Below are positions 24,533-33,661 of a stretch of 55,776 nucleotides of DNA, piece after piece. A model generated the notes under the pieces. That model did no database searches, was not told the DNA's origin, and saw only the letters and a program-made list of their open reading frames with translations. The translations under genes were made by a program, and so were the position numbers. How positions within the stretch are numbered: position 1 is the first letter of the stretch; the number at the start of each line of letters is the position of its first letter. Source of the DNA: Geobacteraceae bacterium (GTDB lineage: Bacteria; Desulfobacterota; Desulfuromonadia; Geobacterales; Geobacteraceae); assembly GCA_009773645.1 (NCBI GenBank), contig WSYB01000022.1, forward strand, positions 1-55,776. The letters are read 5' to 3'.

Positions 24533-24568
24533 ACGCATTATGCCTCACTGTTCCGTAAATAGGGCGGT

Positions 24569-24644
24569 CGTGAAAAGTGAAGCGTGAAGGGTGAAAAAGG
24601 CAAAATGCGGGTTTTCTCTATTCACCGTTCACCGTTCACTGCTT
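24569..24644. repeat. GTGAA-type repeats between kinase and regulator
   Basis: Tandem words (GTGAAAAGTGAAGCGTGAAG at 24570) face inverted copies (TTCACCGTTCACCGTTCAC near 24621). The region can form a long imperfect hairpin between two genes expected to be co-transcribed. Confidence 0.5.
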
Positions 24645-25748
24645 TTACACCGGGAGCCTTACCCGGAATGTCGTCCCCTTCCCTGGTCGGCTCTCGACAT
24701 CCATTCGGCCGCCGTGGCTCTCGATGATCTTCTGGGCAATGGAGAGCCCCAGTCCTGTCCCGCCTGTCTTGGTCGAGAAAAACGGCTCAAAGATACGCCC
24801 GAGAACCTCCGGCTCCATCCCTTCGCCGGTGTCGACAAAGGAGAGTTCAATTGCGGCCGGGTTCCCTTCCCTGGGCGCCAGATAAGCAGCGCCGATGGTC
24901 AGGCTCCCCCCCTGTCCAGTGGCCTGAATCCCGTTCAGGATGAGATTCAGAAAAACCTGGTGCAGCTTTTCCCGGTCGCCGTTAATCGGTGGAAGTTCCG
25001 CCTGCTCGATATTCAGTCTGACGCCGCGAGAGGCCGCCTCGCCTGAAACCAGGGCAACGATCTCCTTAAGTTCTGCCAGGAGATCACAGGTTTCCCGCTC
25101 CACCGGGAGAGGACGGGCCAGACCGAGGAAATCCTCCACCACCCGGTTGAGACGGTCGGCCTCCTTTACCAGTATCTCCAGGAACTCATATTTCCGGTCC
25201 CCGGGACGAAAGTCGTCCCTCAATATTTCAGCGGTCCCCCTGATGGAACCGAGGGGATTTCGTATTTCATGGGCCAGCACGGCCGAAAGCTCCCCCAGCG
25301 CCGATAGCCTTTCTGCCCGCCGCAGTTGCTCCTCAGTTTTGATGATAAGATCGGCCTGGCTTTGCAGTTTCCTGTAGGATTCTTCAAGCCCTTTGGCGGT
25401 AAGTTGCAGCTCCTCCCTGCGGTTCTCCTCCTGTTGGGACAGAAAGCCGGTAATACCGCCGACGACATTGTACAGGACGATCTCCAGAAACTTCTCCAGC
25501 TCCAGGGTGGGACGCGCCCCCCATTGAAAGAGGATATGGGGCGCATACATGATGCTGATGACAATGGATGAGATGATCCCTCCCTTCAGCCCGAACCAGA
25601 ATGCGGCAAGAATTATTGGTATATAATAGAGCCGCTGAAATATATCGTGGAGCATCGGCAGATGGAGGGGGGTCAGATAGTGAAACAGACTGATCCCTAT
25701 TATAGCGACAGCCAGAAGCGTCACACGCACGAGGTTTGATCTCTTCAT
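24645..25748 (-). CDS. Membrane sensor histidine kinase
   Basis: 367 residues from ATG 25748; a frame extension to 25817 lacks a better site. Three or four N-terminal membrane helices (about 8-110) without an obvious periplasmic sensor loop are followed by a coiled coil (EENRREELQLTAKGLEESYR), HisKA with phospho-His in LGELSAVLAHEIRNPLGS, and HATPase with N box (NLILNGIQATGQG), DTGEGM and GTGLGLSIAQKI. The short-loop architecture suggests sensing in or at the membrane. It pairs with the downstream NtrC-type regulator. Confidence 0.93.
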   Translation of the reverse strand: MKRSNLVRVTLLAVAIIGISLFHYLTPLHLPMLHDIFQRLYYIPIILAAFWFGLKGGIISSIVISIMYAPHILFQWGARPTLELEKFLEIVLYNVVGGITGFLSQQEENRREELQLTAKGLEESYRKLQSQADLIIKTEEQLRRAERLSALGELSAVLAHEIRNPLGSIRGTAEILRDDFRPGDRKYEFLEILVKEADRLNRVVEDFLGLARPLPVERETCDLLAELKEIVALVSGEAASRGVRLNIEQAELPPINGDREKLHQVFLNLILNGIQATGQGGSLTIGAAYLAPREGNPAAIELSFVDTGEGMEPEVLGRIFEPFFSTKTGGTGLGLSIAQKIIESHGGRMDVESRPGKGTTFRVRLPV

Positions 25749-25856
25749 GAAGACACTTTTAGTCCAGTAATCGCAGGAATGCAAGGATATTTTAGGAAGG
25801 CGTGAAAGGGGAGTCAAAAAGGTGGCAATGCAAGCGGCTCTTGAGAGAGGAGCTTA

Positions 25857-26117
25857 TTATGGGCGGGATCCCTTCCCTTTTCTGTGGAGACCGGTAAGCT
25901 CATGAAGGATTTTCCGGGAGTTAATGGCGAGCGGGAGAAGTTTTTCATGCTTATCAAGAACTTCTTCAAGCGAAGTGCCGTCATTGATAATGATGTCATC
26001 TTCTCCGAAATAGGTCTTGGCAAAATGCCGGCCATCCTGACGACAGAAGACCCTGATCTGATAACGGTCGCCGAGAACTTCTATCTCCGATTCGTGTACA
26101 AGGATTTCCTCGATCAT
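25857..26117 (-). CDS. Hypothetical small protein
   Basis: 86 residues from ATG 26117; the frame stays open to 26168, so the start is uncertain. Mixed charged beta-strand pattern (EIEVLGDRYQIRVFCRQDG) with an acidic middle (FGEDDIIINDG) and a helical, basic tail. No family or motif recognised. Ribosome site is weak. It stands alone between the kinase and the polyprenyl synthase gene. Confidence 0.55.
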   Translation of the reverse strand: MIEEILVHESEIEVLGDRYQIRVFCRQDGRHFAKTYFGEDDIIINDGTSLEEVLDKHEKLLPLAINSRKILHELTGLHRKGKGSRP

Positions 26118-26280
26118 GACATACCCCGGGCAGCAAGCGCAATAATTAAGATAATCAAACACTAGCAATTATCACGCCAATGCGAATGGCTGGGTAAGTC
26201 TTTGTAATTGCGAAGGAAATTTGTTGAATCACTTTAAGGAGGGGTTCATCGACGGTGTTTTAACCGTTCAGGACTGCCAT

Positions 26281-27249
26281 TTAACGTTCGCGGGTCACCA
26301 CATAATCAGCCAGATCAATCAGAGCGGCCTTTTCCTGCGAATCCTCGAATATCTCCAAGGGAACCTTTGAGCGAACAATGTACTCTTTCGCCGCCGCTAT
26401 CGTGTAGTCAATCCCCCCATACTTGTGAACCAGATCAAACACCGTCTGAAAATCCTCCTTCTCCAGGAGATCCTTTTCAATGACGTCGGCGATCTTGCTC
26501 CGTTCATCAGGGGTACACTGCTTCAAGGTATGAATCAGCGGCAGGGTTATTTTCCCCTCTTCCAGGTCGTGCCCGATGCTTTTGCCAAACTGTTCCTCAC
26601 TGGCAACATAATCGAGCGTATCATCCATGAGCTGGAAGGCAATCCCCAGTCCCATACCGAAATCCCGCAGCGCGTCTTCGCGCTCAGGAAAGGCTTTGCC
26701 GAGAACGGCCCCAGCCTGGCAGGCGGCGGAGAGGAGGATGGCGGTCTTGCATTTTACCACCTCGATATATCGCTCCTCGTTCAAATCGAGATCGCTGGTG
26801 CAGACCAGTTGCAGCACCTCGCCCTCGGCAATGATCGTGGTGGCGTTGGAGAGGACCTGCAGAACCTTCAGGTCGCCATTAGCCACCATGAGGGAAAAAG
26901 ACTTTGAGAAAAGGAAATCGCCCACCAGGACCGACGCCTCATTACCCCACAGGGTATTGGCGGAGGCGATCCCCCGGCGAAGATTGGCGTTATCGACAAC
27001 ATCGTCGTGGAGCAGGGTCGCCGTATGAATAAATTCAATAACGCTGGCCAGCGGCACATGCCGGTCCCCCTGGTAACCGCAGAGCTTTGCCGCAAGCAGG
27101 AGGAGAGCGGGACGAATCCTCTTGCCGCCGCTGGAGAGGACATATTCCCCAACCTTGCGGATGAGCGGAACATCCGACTGGAGGTCCTCCTTAAACTGCA
27201 GTTCAACGTTTTTTAGGTCTTCCCCGATGAGGGCAAGCGCTGCGTGCAT
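26281..27249 (-). CDS. ispB: Polyprenyl diphosphate synthase
   Basis: 322 residues. Both Asp-rich motifs are present: FARM DDVVDNANLRR (about 80) and SARM DDTLDY (about 208), with GGKRIRP near the N-terminus. These enzymes extend farnesyl diphosphate with isopentenyl diphosphate to make the side chain of respiratory quinones. The residues before the FARM are small (HTATLLH), consistent with a long-chain product, but the exact length cannot be fixed. Monocistronic by layout. Confidence 0.92.
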   Translation of the reverse strand: MHAALALIGEDLKNVELQFKEDLQSDVPLIRKVGEYVLSSGGKRIRPALLLLAAKLCGYQGDRHVPLASVIEFIHTATLLHDDVVDNANLRRGIASANTLWGNEASVLVGDFLFSKSFSLMVANGDLKVLQVLSNATTIIAEGEVLQLVCTSDLDLNEERYIEVVKCKTAILLSAACQAGAVLGKAFPEREDALRDFGMGLGIAFQLMDDTLDYVASEEQFGKSIGHDLEEGKITLPLIHTLKQCTPDERSKIADVIEKDLLEKEDFQTVFDLVHKYGGIDYTIAAAKEYIVRSKVPLEIFEDSQEKAALIDLADYVVTRER

Positions 27250-27512
27250 TACCGGACCCCTGCGTAATTTTGGGCCATATTATAGGAATTACGCATGTTT
27301 TGTCAAAGTATTTCTAGGCATAAGGCCCATTGGCCGCTGTTTGCGGCTGCACAAATCTCATGAAAGGTTGTTTTTCCAACGTTCCATCCCCCTGGTTCGC
27401 ACAATAACGCACCAATTTCATTGATAGGAATTTGTTGTAGAGAAGGATGTCCGCAAATATATATGATATAATTTCAACTGGCGTCTGACCAGTGGAAAAG
27501 GGGGAGATCGCG

Positions 27513-27734
27513 ATGATGATACGGGTGCTCTATCACGACAACAGAAGCGGCACGGTAAAAGACTACCAGCTCGACGACCTGATAACCGCCGGTAAAATTG
27601 TGGCATTCCGCCGTTCAAACGGATGGGTGACTATCGGACATGACCCGGTAAGGGGAAAAGGGGGAGAGTATGACGGGCAGGAAAGAAGGAAAAGAGCCGA
27701 AAAATTAGCCAAGCCGGCGGATTTTTTCGGATGA
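27513..27734 (+). CDS. Small conserved-looking protein
   Basis: 73 residues from ATG 27513, preceded by GGGGGAG; an upstream in-frame ATG at 27492 is less well placed. The sequence (MIRVLYHDNRSGTVKDYQLD, then GKIVAFRRSNGWVTIGHDPV) predicts a compact beta domain followed by a charged helix (ERRKRAEKLAK). No named family; I believe similar proteins occur in Geobacter but cannot check. TATAAT-like bases at about 27471 may be its -10. Confidence 0.65.
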   Translation: MMIRVLYHDNRSGTVKDYQLDDLITAGKIVAFRRSNGWVTIGHDPVRGKGGEYDGQERRKRAEKLAKPADFFG

Positions 27735-27893
27735 GGATGGGAAAACCGTGCAGGTATCATAAAAACGATCTCAGAACTTTGCCAGGAGAGGTCACCGGCT
27801 CCGCAAGACAATTTCTCGGAAGCCGTCCTCCCGAAGATCAGATGCATACATGCGGAAAATGAGAACAAACTCCCTGAACAGCCTCTAATCCAC

Positions 27894-28706
27894 TCATTTC
27901 GACGGACGCGTCCCCTTGAGGTGGATGTACCAGTAGGCAAAGGCGACAAAGACCACTCCGCCAACGATATTCCCGATGGTTACCGGCAGCAGGTTTCCCA
28001 GGAAAAACTTCCCCCAGGTGAGACCCGGCTCGTTGAGGTGCAGTTCTGCGGCCAGCATGAGCCCGGTGGGAATGAAGTACATGTTCGCCACCGAGTGCTC
28101 GAAGCCGCTCGCCACGAAGGTCATGATGGGGATGTAGCAGGCAAGAACCTTGCCGGTAACGTCGCGTGCGGCGGTCGCCATGAAGACTGCCAGACAGACG
28201 AGCCAGTTGCACAGAACGCCGCGGACCAGGGCCGCCTCGAAGGGGAGACGGCACTTGGCGGCTGCGATGGCGATGGCGTGCTGCGCCAGCTCTCCCCCCT
28301 GCCAGAGCTGGGAACGAAACATGAGCCAGGCGAAAAATAGGGAGCCGGCCAGATTGCCGATGATGACGATAAGCCAGTTCTCCCCCAGCTTTCCCCAGGG
28401 GATTTCACCGTGCAGGGCCGATTTGACCAGAAGGCTGTTCCCGGTGAAAAGCTCTGCGCCGCAGATCACCACCAGCACGAGCCCCATGGAAAAGACGCTC
28501 CCCCCCAGCAGGCGCGAAATACCGACACCCGCCGTCGTTGCGGCGTCCTGTGTCACAACCGTCGCCAGTTGGGAGCCAAAGGCGATGTAGAACCCCGCAA
28601 GGAGGCTCAAGACCGCCGTCCTGAAGCGCGATTGGGTGACCACTCTCCTGCCGCTTATGACAATGGCCTGCACGGTCTCCGCCGGAGTCAAAAATCGTTG
28701 TTCCAT
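27894..28706 (-). CDS. Formate/nitrite transporter family channel
   Basis: 270 residues with six membrane segments. Family features are TPAETVQAIV at the N-terminus, ICGAELFTGNSLL in the first half, GVLCNWLVCLAVFMA and SGFEHSVANMYFIP in the second half; the last contains the conserved pore His. The family conducts formate, nitrite or hydrosulfide; which one is not decidable from these residues. It lies 64 bases downstream of a cupin gene that has an FNR-type palindrome upstream. Confidence 0.9.
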   Translation of the reverse strand: MEQRFLTPAETVQAIVISGRRVVTQSRFRTAVLSLLAGFYIAFGSQLATVVTQDAATTAGVGISRLLGGSVFSMGLVLVVICGAELFTGNSLLVKSALHGEIPWGKLGENWLIVIIGNLAGSLFFAWLMFRSQLWQGGELAQHAIAIAAAKCRLPFEAALVRGVLCNWLVCLAVFMATAARDVTGKVLACYIPIMTFVASGFEHSVANMYFIPTGLMLAAELHLNEPGLTWGKFFLGNLLPVTIGNIVGGVVFVAFAYWYIHLKGTRPSK

Positions 28707-28770
28707 AGCACTGTTCCTCGCCGTAGAGGTGAGGCAGGAAACCAGAAATATTCCAACAAGTCAAGAAATA

Positions 28771-29103
28771 TTATGACCTTATCATCACCAGCAGCATCTT
28801 GAATCTCTTCGCGGCCTTCACCGCATGGGGGTGGTTGGCAGGCATGATGATCATCTGGCCGGCGTGCAGGGCGTATTCAGTCCCCGAGATGGTGATCTCC
28901 GCCTCCCCGTCGACCACCTGGACAAAGGCATCGAAGGGGGCCGTGTGCTCGCTTAGTCCCTGCCCCTCGTCGAAGGCAAAGAGCGTTATCGTGCCGACCT
29001 TTTTATCAATGAGGGTCCTGCTGACCACCGATCCGTCCTGATACCCGATCAGGTCGGTCATTGTCAGCACCTGTGCCGCAATGCCACCTTTTTCCTCAGT
29101 CAT
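28771..29103 (-). CDS. Cupin domain protein
   Basis: 110 residues with a GGGAGGGAA site. Cupin motif 1 is partly altered (GLSEHTAPFDAFVQVVDGEAE: only one His, then Asp where a Glu or His is usual) and motif 2 is MIIMPANHPHAVKA. Metal binding may therefore differ from the standard 3-His/1-Glu site. Likely co-transcribed with the formate/nitrite-type channel. Role unknown. Confidence 0.88.
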   Translation of the reverse strand: MTEEKGGIAAQVLTMTDLIGYQDGSVVSRTLIDKKVGTITLFAFDEGQGLSEHTAPFDAFVQVVDGEAEITISGTEYALHAGQMIIMPANHPHAVKAAKRFKMLLVMIRS

Positions 29104-29209
29104 GATTCCCTCCCCGCCCCGTTAAAGAAGCGCTCCGATGGTTTTGCCTGCGCTGCCGGGCAACAGCGTGTATATTTGTCATAACTGTACCGCTCTGGCG
29201 TGATGATTC

Positions 29210-29227
29210 AATTGACGTACGTCAATT
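29210..29227. promoter_or_regulatory. Perfect 18-bp palindrome, CRP/FNR-type box
   Basis: AATTGACGTACGTCAATT is its own reverse complement. It has the TTGAC-N4-GTCAA layout of the CRP/FNR superfamily (FNR itself: TTGAT-N4-ATCAA). It lies 107 bases upstream of the cupin start, between it and the M48 gene end. Confidence 0.5.
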
Positions 29228-29254
29228 ACCATCGAAAAACTCGGGCAGCATGAA

Positions 29255-30313
29255 TCATCTCTTATGGCTCTCCCTTCTCCCCATAAACCTCGCAATCCGT
29301 TCCCTGGTTGCCGGATGGGTGGATAAGAAATCGGCAACCCTCTTTTCCCGGGGTTTGGCATTCTTATCCGTTCCTTTGTCGTGCTCGTCCTGCAGACGGG
29401 CAAGGATGTCGGCATAACAGGAGAGAGGGATACGGTGCTTCGTAAGGTATTCCACTGCCGCATCGTCGGCCTCGGTCTCGAACTCCCGGGAGAACCCGGC
29501 GTCGATGAGCGCGGTGGGGAGGGTTGCGGAGAGGGAGGTGGCAGAGAGAACATCGCCGGTAACGGTCGCGACGATGAGACCCGTGGCAGAATTCTGGAGC
29601 ACATGCCTAACGGCGTGACGATATCTGACGTGACCCATTTCATGGGCGAATACCGCCATGATTTCTTCATCGCGCCGGGCAATCCTTACCAGATCATCGG
29701 TGACGACTATGATACCGGACGGCAAAGCAAAGGCGTTGGCGCCGATTCGTTCGCCTGTCCGAAATTCCAGCCGCAGCGACCGGCCATCGGGCATATCGGC
29801 CGCGACCTGCTGGAAGCGTTTCCGCAATTGCCGCCGGCGTTCTTCGGGCAGCCGGGAAGGAGCCATGACCAGCCGATCCAGCACGGCCATGGTCTCTTTA
29901 CCAAGACTGGCTTCCGTGGCAGGGGGAATGGCGAAGGCGGCCTGCCGCGCAAGAACCGGTATGCCGAATTTGACCAGACCCCAAAAGATCGCAGCAGTCA
30001 GGATAAGGGCTAAAAACGCAAGCTTAAGGCTGCTTTCCCAGCGATAGAGCAGGGGAGATAACCTCCCTCTCCCTTGCCGACTGATCAACGCCTCAAGAAT
30101 GGCACTATCCTCTATCTCACACCGGGCACCGTCGGGGAAGCGGAGTGATCGGCGTATGCTCCCCAACTGCGGCGAAATCCGGATCTCGGCAAGGGGAGAG
30201 GATACGTCGATACCATCCCCGCTGACGTGCAGCCGCTCACCGTCAAAGAAGAGCGAAACCTTCCGCCGCGCCGAACTCTTCCCGTCGTAATAAACTCCCT
30301 CCGTCCCGGTCAT
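29255..30313 (-). CDS. M48 family metallopeptidase, membrane anchored
   Basis: 352 residues. An N-terminal beta domain (to about 85) precedes one transmembrane helix (LAFLALILTAAIFWGLVKFG), then the catalytic domain with zinc motif HEMGH (about residue 222) and the third-ligand region EFETEADDAAVEYL. The end has LSTHPATRERIARF, typical of M48 proteins. The active site probably faces the periplasm. The start overlaps the DUF898 gene stop by four bases, so the two are translated as a pair. Confidence 0.92.
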   Translation of the reverse strand: MTGTEGVYYDGKSSARRKVSLFFDGERLHVSGDGIDVSSPLAEIRISPQLGSIRRSLRFPDGARCEIEDSAILEALISRQGRGRLSPLLYRWESSLKLAFLALILTAAIFWGLVKFGIPVLARQAAFAIPPATEASLGKETMAVLDRLVMAPSRLPEERRRQLRKRFQQVAADMPDGRSLRLEFRTGERIGANAFALPSGIIVVTDDLVRIARRDEEIMAVFAHEMGHVRYRHAVRHVLQNSATGLIVATVTGDVLSATSLSATLPTALIDAGFSREFETEADDAAVEYLTKHRIPLSCYADILARLQDEHDKGTDKNAKPREKRVADFLSTHPATRERIARFMGRRESHKR

Positions 30314-31626
30314 AGGGCCACATCTATACCGAAAATATCGCCGATTTCTTCTCCTGCGGCGCTGATCTCCTCCTGAGCGCCGGCAGCGAAACCCTCCAGT
30401 TCATCCAGCGCCAGGATGGCGAAATGATCGAACCGGTAACGAGCTATGCGGATGGCGGCCCAGGGGATCAACAGTCCGAACGAAAGGGCGATAGCAACGG
30501 CATTGGAGAGATAGAGCCAGGCCATGTCCCTGGCCCGCAGGGTGCTTTCGAGGCGGTTATCCGCGATGCGCGTGCTGTTCCATGTCAGATTGGTCAGCGT
30601 GGTATTCACGTAAACCGCAACGAAGAGGTAGAATGCAGCCATTACGATCATCGTAACGGCAAAAACAGCCGCGGCCGCCCGCCGGATGGGTTCCTGATCC
30701 ATCTTCCCCCCCTTGGAAAGCGCGGCCAGCGTATCCTGGAAGGGAGAGGAGATGAGGAACGCAGCAAGGGCAACCACGAGGACAGTGGCGACAAATCCTC
30801 CGAAGGCCTTGAGAAACACGAGATAGAAATCCTTTGGACTACCCTCGAATATGAACGGCGTCTTTCCATACTGGCTGTTTTCAACGAGGAACTTTTTCTG
30901 CCGATACACGACGTAGGGGATAAGGAGCCCCAGCGACAGCGGAACCAGGAACGCCAGGCCGAGGAAAATTTCGTAGGCCTCCGCGTAGTTGGCCCGGAAG
31001 TTGAATCGGATGTTGCGATGGTCGGAATTGCGGGCATTGAAAATCCTGGACCGGACGATCAGCCACGGCATGGCGGCTAAGAAAAGAAGCCCGAAAAGAG
31101 ACCCAAGGATCGGAGAAAGCCGCGACCCGAGAGAGTAACCGACAAAAAGGGCCGCCCCGATGAGCCACCCTCTGAAAATGGCCATGGGGTCGGCAAGATA
31201 GTCGAAAGGGGCATCGTCGAGGAGGGTGTTGCCATAGAAATAGCGGCGTTTCCGCACCTTGGCCCAGGCGCTGTAAACCCCCAGTGTGAGGACGGTCAGA
31301 AGGATGTTGACGATCCATATCCCGAAATATTCTGAGGCCTTGCCGGTAAAGGCAAAGTTGAGGGTGCGCGCGGAACGCGGCGGGTCGTTCATGGAAGTGG
31401 GAGAAGCAAGCCGGACGGGAGCTTCGGGCGGCGGGCTGCCAGAAGCAGGAGCGGAAGGTAATGGAGGCGAAGGAGGTACCGTCCCTTTGCCGACGCCCGG
31501 TTCCCCGCTGTGGTACATAAATTTCCGGTTGCAGTGAGGGCAGGTCACCCGGACCGGTCCTGCCGGAATAGCATCCTTCCCCATGTCTTTTGAAAACCGG
31601 CAGTGCGGACAGGTTATCGTTACCAT
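30310..31626 (-). CDS. DUF898 (YjgN-like) membrane protein with N-terminal zinc ribbon
   Basis: 438 residues from ATG 31626 (GGAAGGGGG site); an upstream start would add 12 residues without a site. The N-terminus is a zinc ribbon (CPHCRF...CPHCNRKF), followed by a Pro-rich linker and the DUF898 domain with about six membrane segments (FTGKASEYFGIWIVNILLT at its start, RYRFDHFAI near the end). Function is unknown. Coupling to the M48 peptidase recurs in this family by my recollection and suggests a shared envelope role. Confidence 0.86.
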   Translation of the reverse strand: MVTITCPHCRFSKDMGKDAIPAGPVRVTCPHCNRKFMYHSGEPGVGKGTVPPSPPLPSAPASGSPPPEAPVRLASPTSMNDPPRSARTLNFAFTGKASEYFGIWIVNILLTVLTLGVYSAWAKVRKRRYFYGNTLLDDAPFDYLADPMAIFRGWLIGAALFVGYSLGSRLSPILGSLFGLLFLAAMPWLIVRSRIFNARNSDHRNIRFNFRANYAEAYEIFLGLAFLVPLSLGLLIPYVVYRQKKFLVENSQYGKTPFIFEGSPKDFYLVFLKAFGGFVATVLVVALAAFLISSPFQDTLAALSKGGKMDQEPIRRAAAAVFAVTMIVMAAFYLFVAVYVNTTLTNLTWNSTRIADNRLESTLRARDMAWLYLSNAVAIALSFGLLIPWAAIRIARYRFDHFAILALDELEGFAAGAQEEISAAGEEIGDIFGIDVAL

Positions 31627-31798
31627 AAACGCCCCCTTCCGGTAAAACCATCGATGCTTCACCCTTTACAAACAATCGGAAAAGTTTAACATTACTCAAA
31701 TATTTTTTTCCGTGCCGGAGGGTTTTGGCGGGGATGTCTCTGATGGTGCCGGAGGGGGATGTCCGGGAAAGGAGCGGTTGGTGGAGAAAGACGGGTTC

Positions 31799-32272
31799 TT
31801 AGTAGACTCGGGCGACAAATTCCGCAACGCACGCCGGTTTCTCTTTATTTTCCATATCGACCGTTATCAGATAAACGATCTGGACACCCTCACCCGCCTT
31901 CTCCGCGCTCTGAAGCACGGTCCTGGCCCTGATCCTTGAACCGACCACCACCGGCGCGGGGAAGCGGACCCTGTTGAGGCCGTAGTTCACCCGCATGCGC
32001 ATTCCCGGATAATTTTTCTGAAAATGGTCGGGATGGTTGCTTTCCGTGAGAAAAGGAAGCAGCGACAGGGTAAGAAACCCGTGGGCGATGGTTGCGCCAA
32101 AGGGCGATTCCCTGGCGGCACGCTGCGGGTCAGTATGGATCCACTGGATATCTCCGGTCACTTCGGCAAATTTGTCGATCCGCTCCTGAGTGATGGTCAC
32201 CCATGGGCCGACATGGATTTCCGTGCCGAACTTCGGCTGTAAAAACTCCATTAACCTGTCAGCAGCAGACAT
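31799..32272 (-). CDS. MaoC family dehydratase
   Basis: 157 residues with an excellent GGAGGAGAG site. The hot-dog hydratase motif is complete: ITQERIDKFAEVTGDIQWIH with Asp and His, followed by FGATIAHGFLTLSL. These enzymes hydrate 2-enoyl-CoA with R specificity. Substrate chain length is not apparent. It stands alone, 170 bases from the DUF898 gene. Confidence 0.92.
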   Translation of the reverse strand: MSAADRLMEFLQPKFGTEIHVGPWVTITQERIDKFAEVTGDIQWIHTDPQRAARESPFGATIAHGFLTLSLLPFLTESNHPDHFQKNYPGMRMRVNYGLNRVRFPAPVVVGSRIRARTVLQSAEKAGEGVQIVYLITVDMENKEKPACVAEFVARVY

Positions 32273-32338
32273 CTCTCCTCCGGGAAAAATATTGGTTCAT
32301 TTCGTATTTAAGTTGAAATACTGAAAACAATCAAAACT

Positions 32339-32428
32339 AGTCTCTCGCAGAGCCTGCAGAGAGCACAGAGAACCCAATAAAACCTTTGTATTTACGCTTT
32401 TCTCTGGGTGCTCTGTGGACTCTAGCGA
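32339..32428. repeat. Imperfect inverted repeat of CAGAG-type words
   Basis: GCAGAGAGCACAGAGAACCC faces TTCTCTGGGTGCTCTGTGGA across about 35 bases. Such CAGAG/CTCTG heptamer-like hairpins are one of several word families in intergenic gaps here. It lies upstream of the MaoC gene and downstream of pcm. Confidence 0.55.
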
Positions 32429-32495
32429 ACGAAGTGAGCGGGCGAGACAAACGTTCTTCCTGCTTTTCAACTATTGTACGAAAGACCAAAAATAT

Positions 32496-33152
32496 TCAGT
32501 CACGCTCGCGCCAGCCGGCAGCGCCGATGAGGGGTACGAACTGTACGTCGCAGAGCTCCTCGCTGTGATATTCATCCGCGGCAACCCGGCGCACACGGAT
32601 GAGTGTCTGCATATGGAGGTGCGGCCCTACCGGAATGACCAGTCGTCCCCCGACGGCGAGCTGTTCCATGAGCGGCTTCGGCACCTCCGGCGCGCCGGCC
32701 GTTACCACGATGGCTTTATAGGGTGCGTATTCGCGCCAGCCCAAGGTGCCGTCACCCACAAGCACGCGTATATTGTCGTAACCGAGCAGCTTGAAGCGCT
32801 CTGCAGCGCTTTGCGCCAGACTCGCGAAATGCTCGACCGTATAGACCCGTGCCGCGATCCGGCTTAACACGGCGGCGGAATATCCGGAACCGGTCCCGAT
32901 CTCAAGTACCGGGTCAGCCGTAGAAAGCTCCAGTGACTCTGCCATCAGGGCCACCATATAGGGCTGGGAGATGGTCTGCCCTTCTTCGATGGGGAGAGGA
33001 CTATCCTCGTAGGCAAAATCCACCAGCTTTCCGGGGATGAATTCTTCCCGCGGCACTTCCCGCATCGCCGCGATAACGGCGGGATCGCTGATGCCGCGGG
33101 CGATGAGATGATCGTTGATCATAATATCGCGCAGCTCGGAGAGGTTCTTCAT
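32496..33152 (-). CDS. pcm: Protein-L-isoaspartate O-methyltransferase
   Basis: 218 residues from ATG 33152 (AGGGAGC site). Family motifs are VPREEFIPGKLVDFAYEDSP, LPIEEGQTISQPYMVA, the SAM-binding loop VLEIGTGSGYSAAVLS and YTVEHFASLA. It methylates isoaspartyl residues to start repair of aged proteins. It is third in a minus-strand group after a small periplasmic protein and DUF2231, with a 22-base gap. Confidence 0.95.
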   Translation of the reverse strand: MKNLSELRDIMINDHLIARGISDPAVIAAMREVPREEFIPGKLVDFAYEDSPLPIEEGQTISQPYMVALMAESLELSTADPVLEIGTGSGYSAAVLSRIAARVYTVEHFASLAQSAAERFKLLGYDNIRVLVGDGTLGWREYAPYKAIVVTAGAPEVPKPLMEQLAVGGRLVIPVGPHLHMQTLIRVRRVAADEYHSEELCDVQFVPLIGAAGWRERD

Positions 33153-33174
33153 ATGAGCGCTCCCTGGTGAGGCT

Positions 33175-33657
33175 TTACCGGCTAAATTCGATCGGCTGGG
33201 GGCAGGCGCTCCCTCCTGCGTTGTAATCATAGACCATGCGGGCGCCGTAATCGACCCCCAGCGACATGACCGCCAGGAGCACGAGGAGCATGAGGAGAAA
33301 GAGCGGTCTCCCCTTTTGCGGGAAAGGGCGAAAAGACGCGGCCCAAAGGGCAAGGACGATGCTAAGCCCAGACGTCCAGAGCATCAGTTCCTTATGCTCC
33401 TGGAGAAGACGCGTCCGGACGGAGCGGGAAACCATCACCCCCGGTTCGGCGTACAGGCCGGTCCCCGCCGCTGCTGCCGAGGCAAGTGCCCCCAGGACCA
33501 GAAGTGAGAATGCCGTAGTCGCCAGGGACTCCTTGCGGAAACGCCATGCCAGAAGGTAGAAGAGTGAAGCACCGGCCAGAAAGGCGATGGGGAAATGAAC
33601 GAAGAGCGGATGAACGTTCTGTAGGTGCTCCACTCCCGGAAAAAGAGCCTTCAGCAT
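33175..33657 (-). CDS. DUF2231 membrane protein
   Basis: 160 residues with four membrane helices. The motif NVHPLFVHFPIAFL at the N-terminus with conserved His, and RLLQEHKELMLWTSGLS before the third helix, fit DUF2231. Conserved His in membrane helices suggest redox or metal binding; unproven. The C-terminus ends in a short Cys-containing periplasmic or cytoplasmic tail. It begins five bases after the preceding gene's stop. Confidence 0.87.
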   Translation of the reverse strand: MLKALFPGVEHLQNVHPLFVHFPIAFLAGASLFYLLAWRFRKESLATTAFSLLVLGALASAAAAGTGLYAEPGVMVSRSVRTRLLQEHKELMLWTSGLSIVLALWAASFRPFPQKGRPLFLLMLLVLLAVMSLGVDYGARMVYDYNAGGSACPQPIEFSR

Positions 33658-33661
33658 GGGC

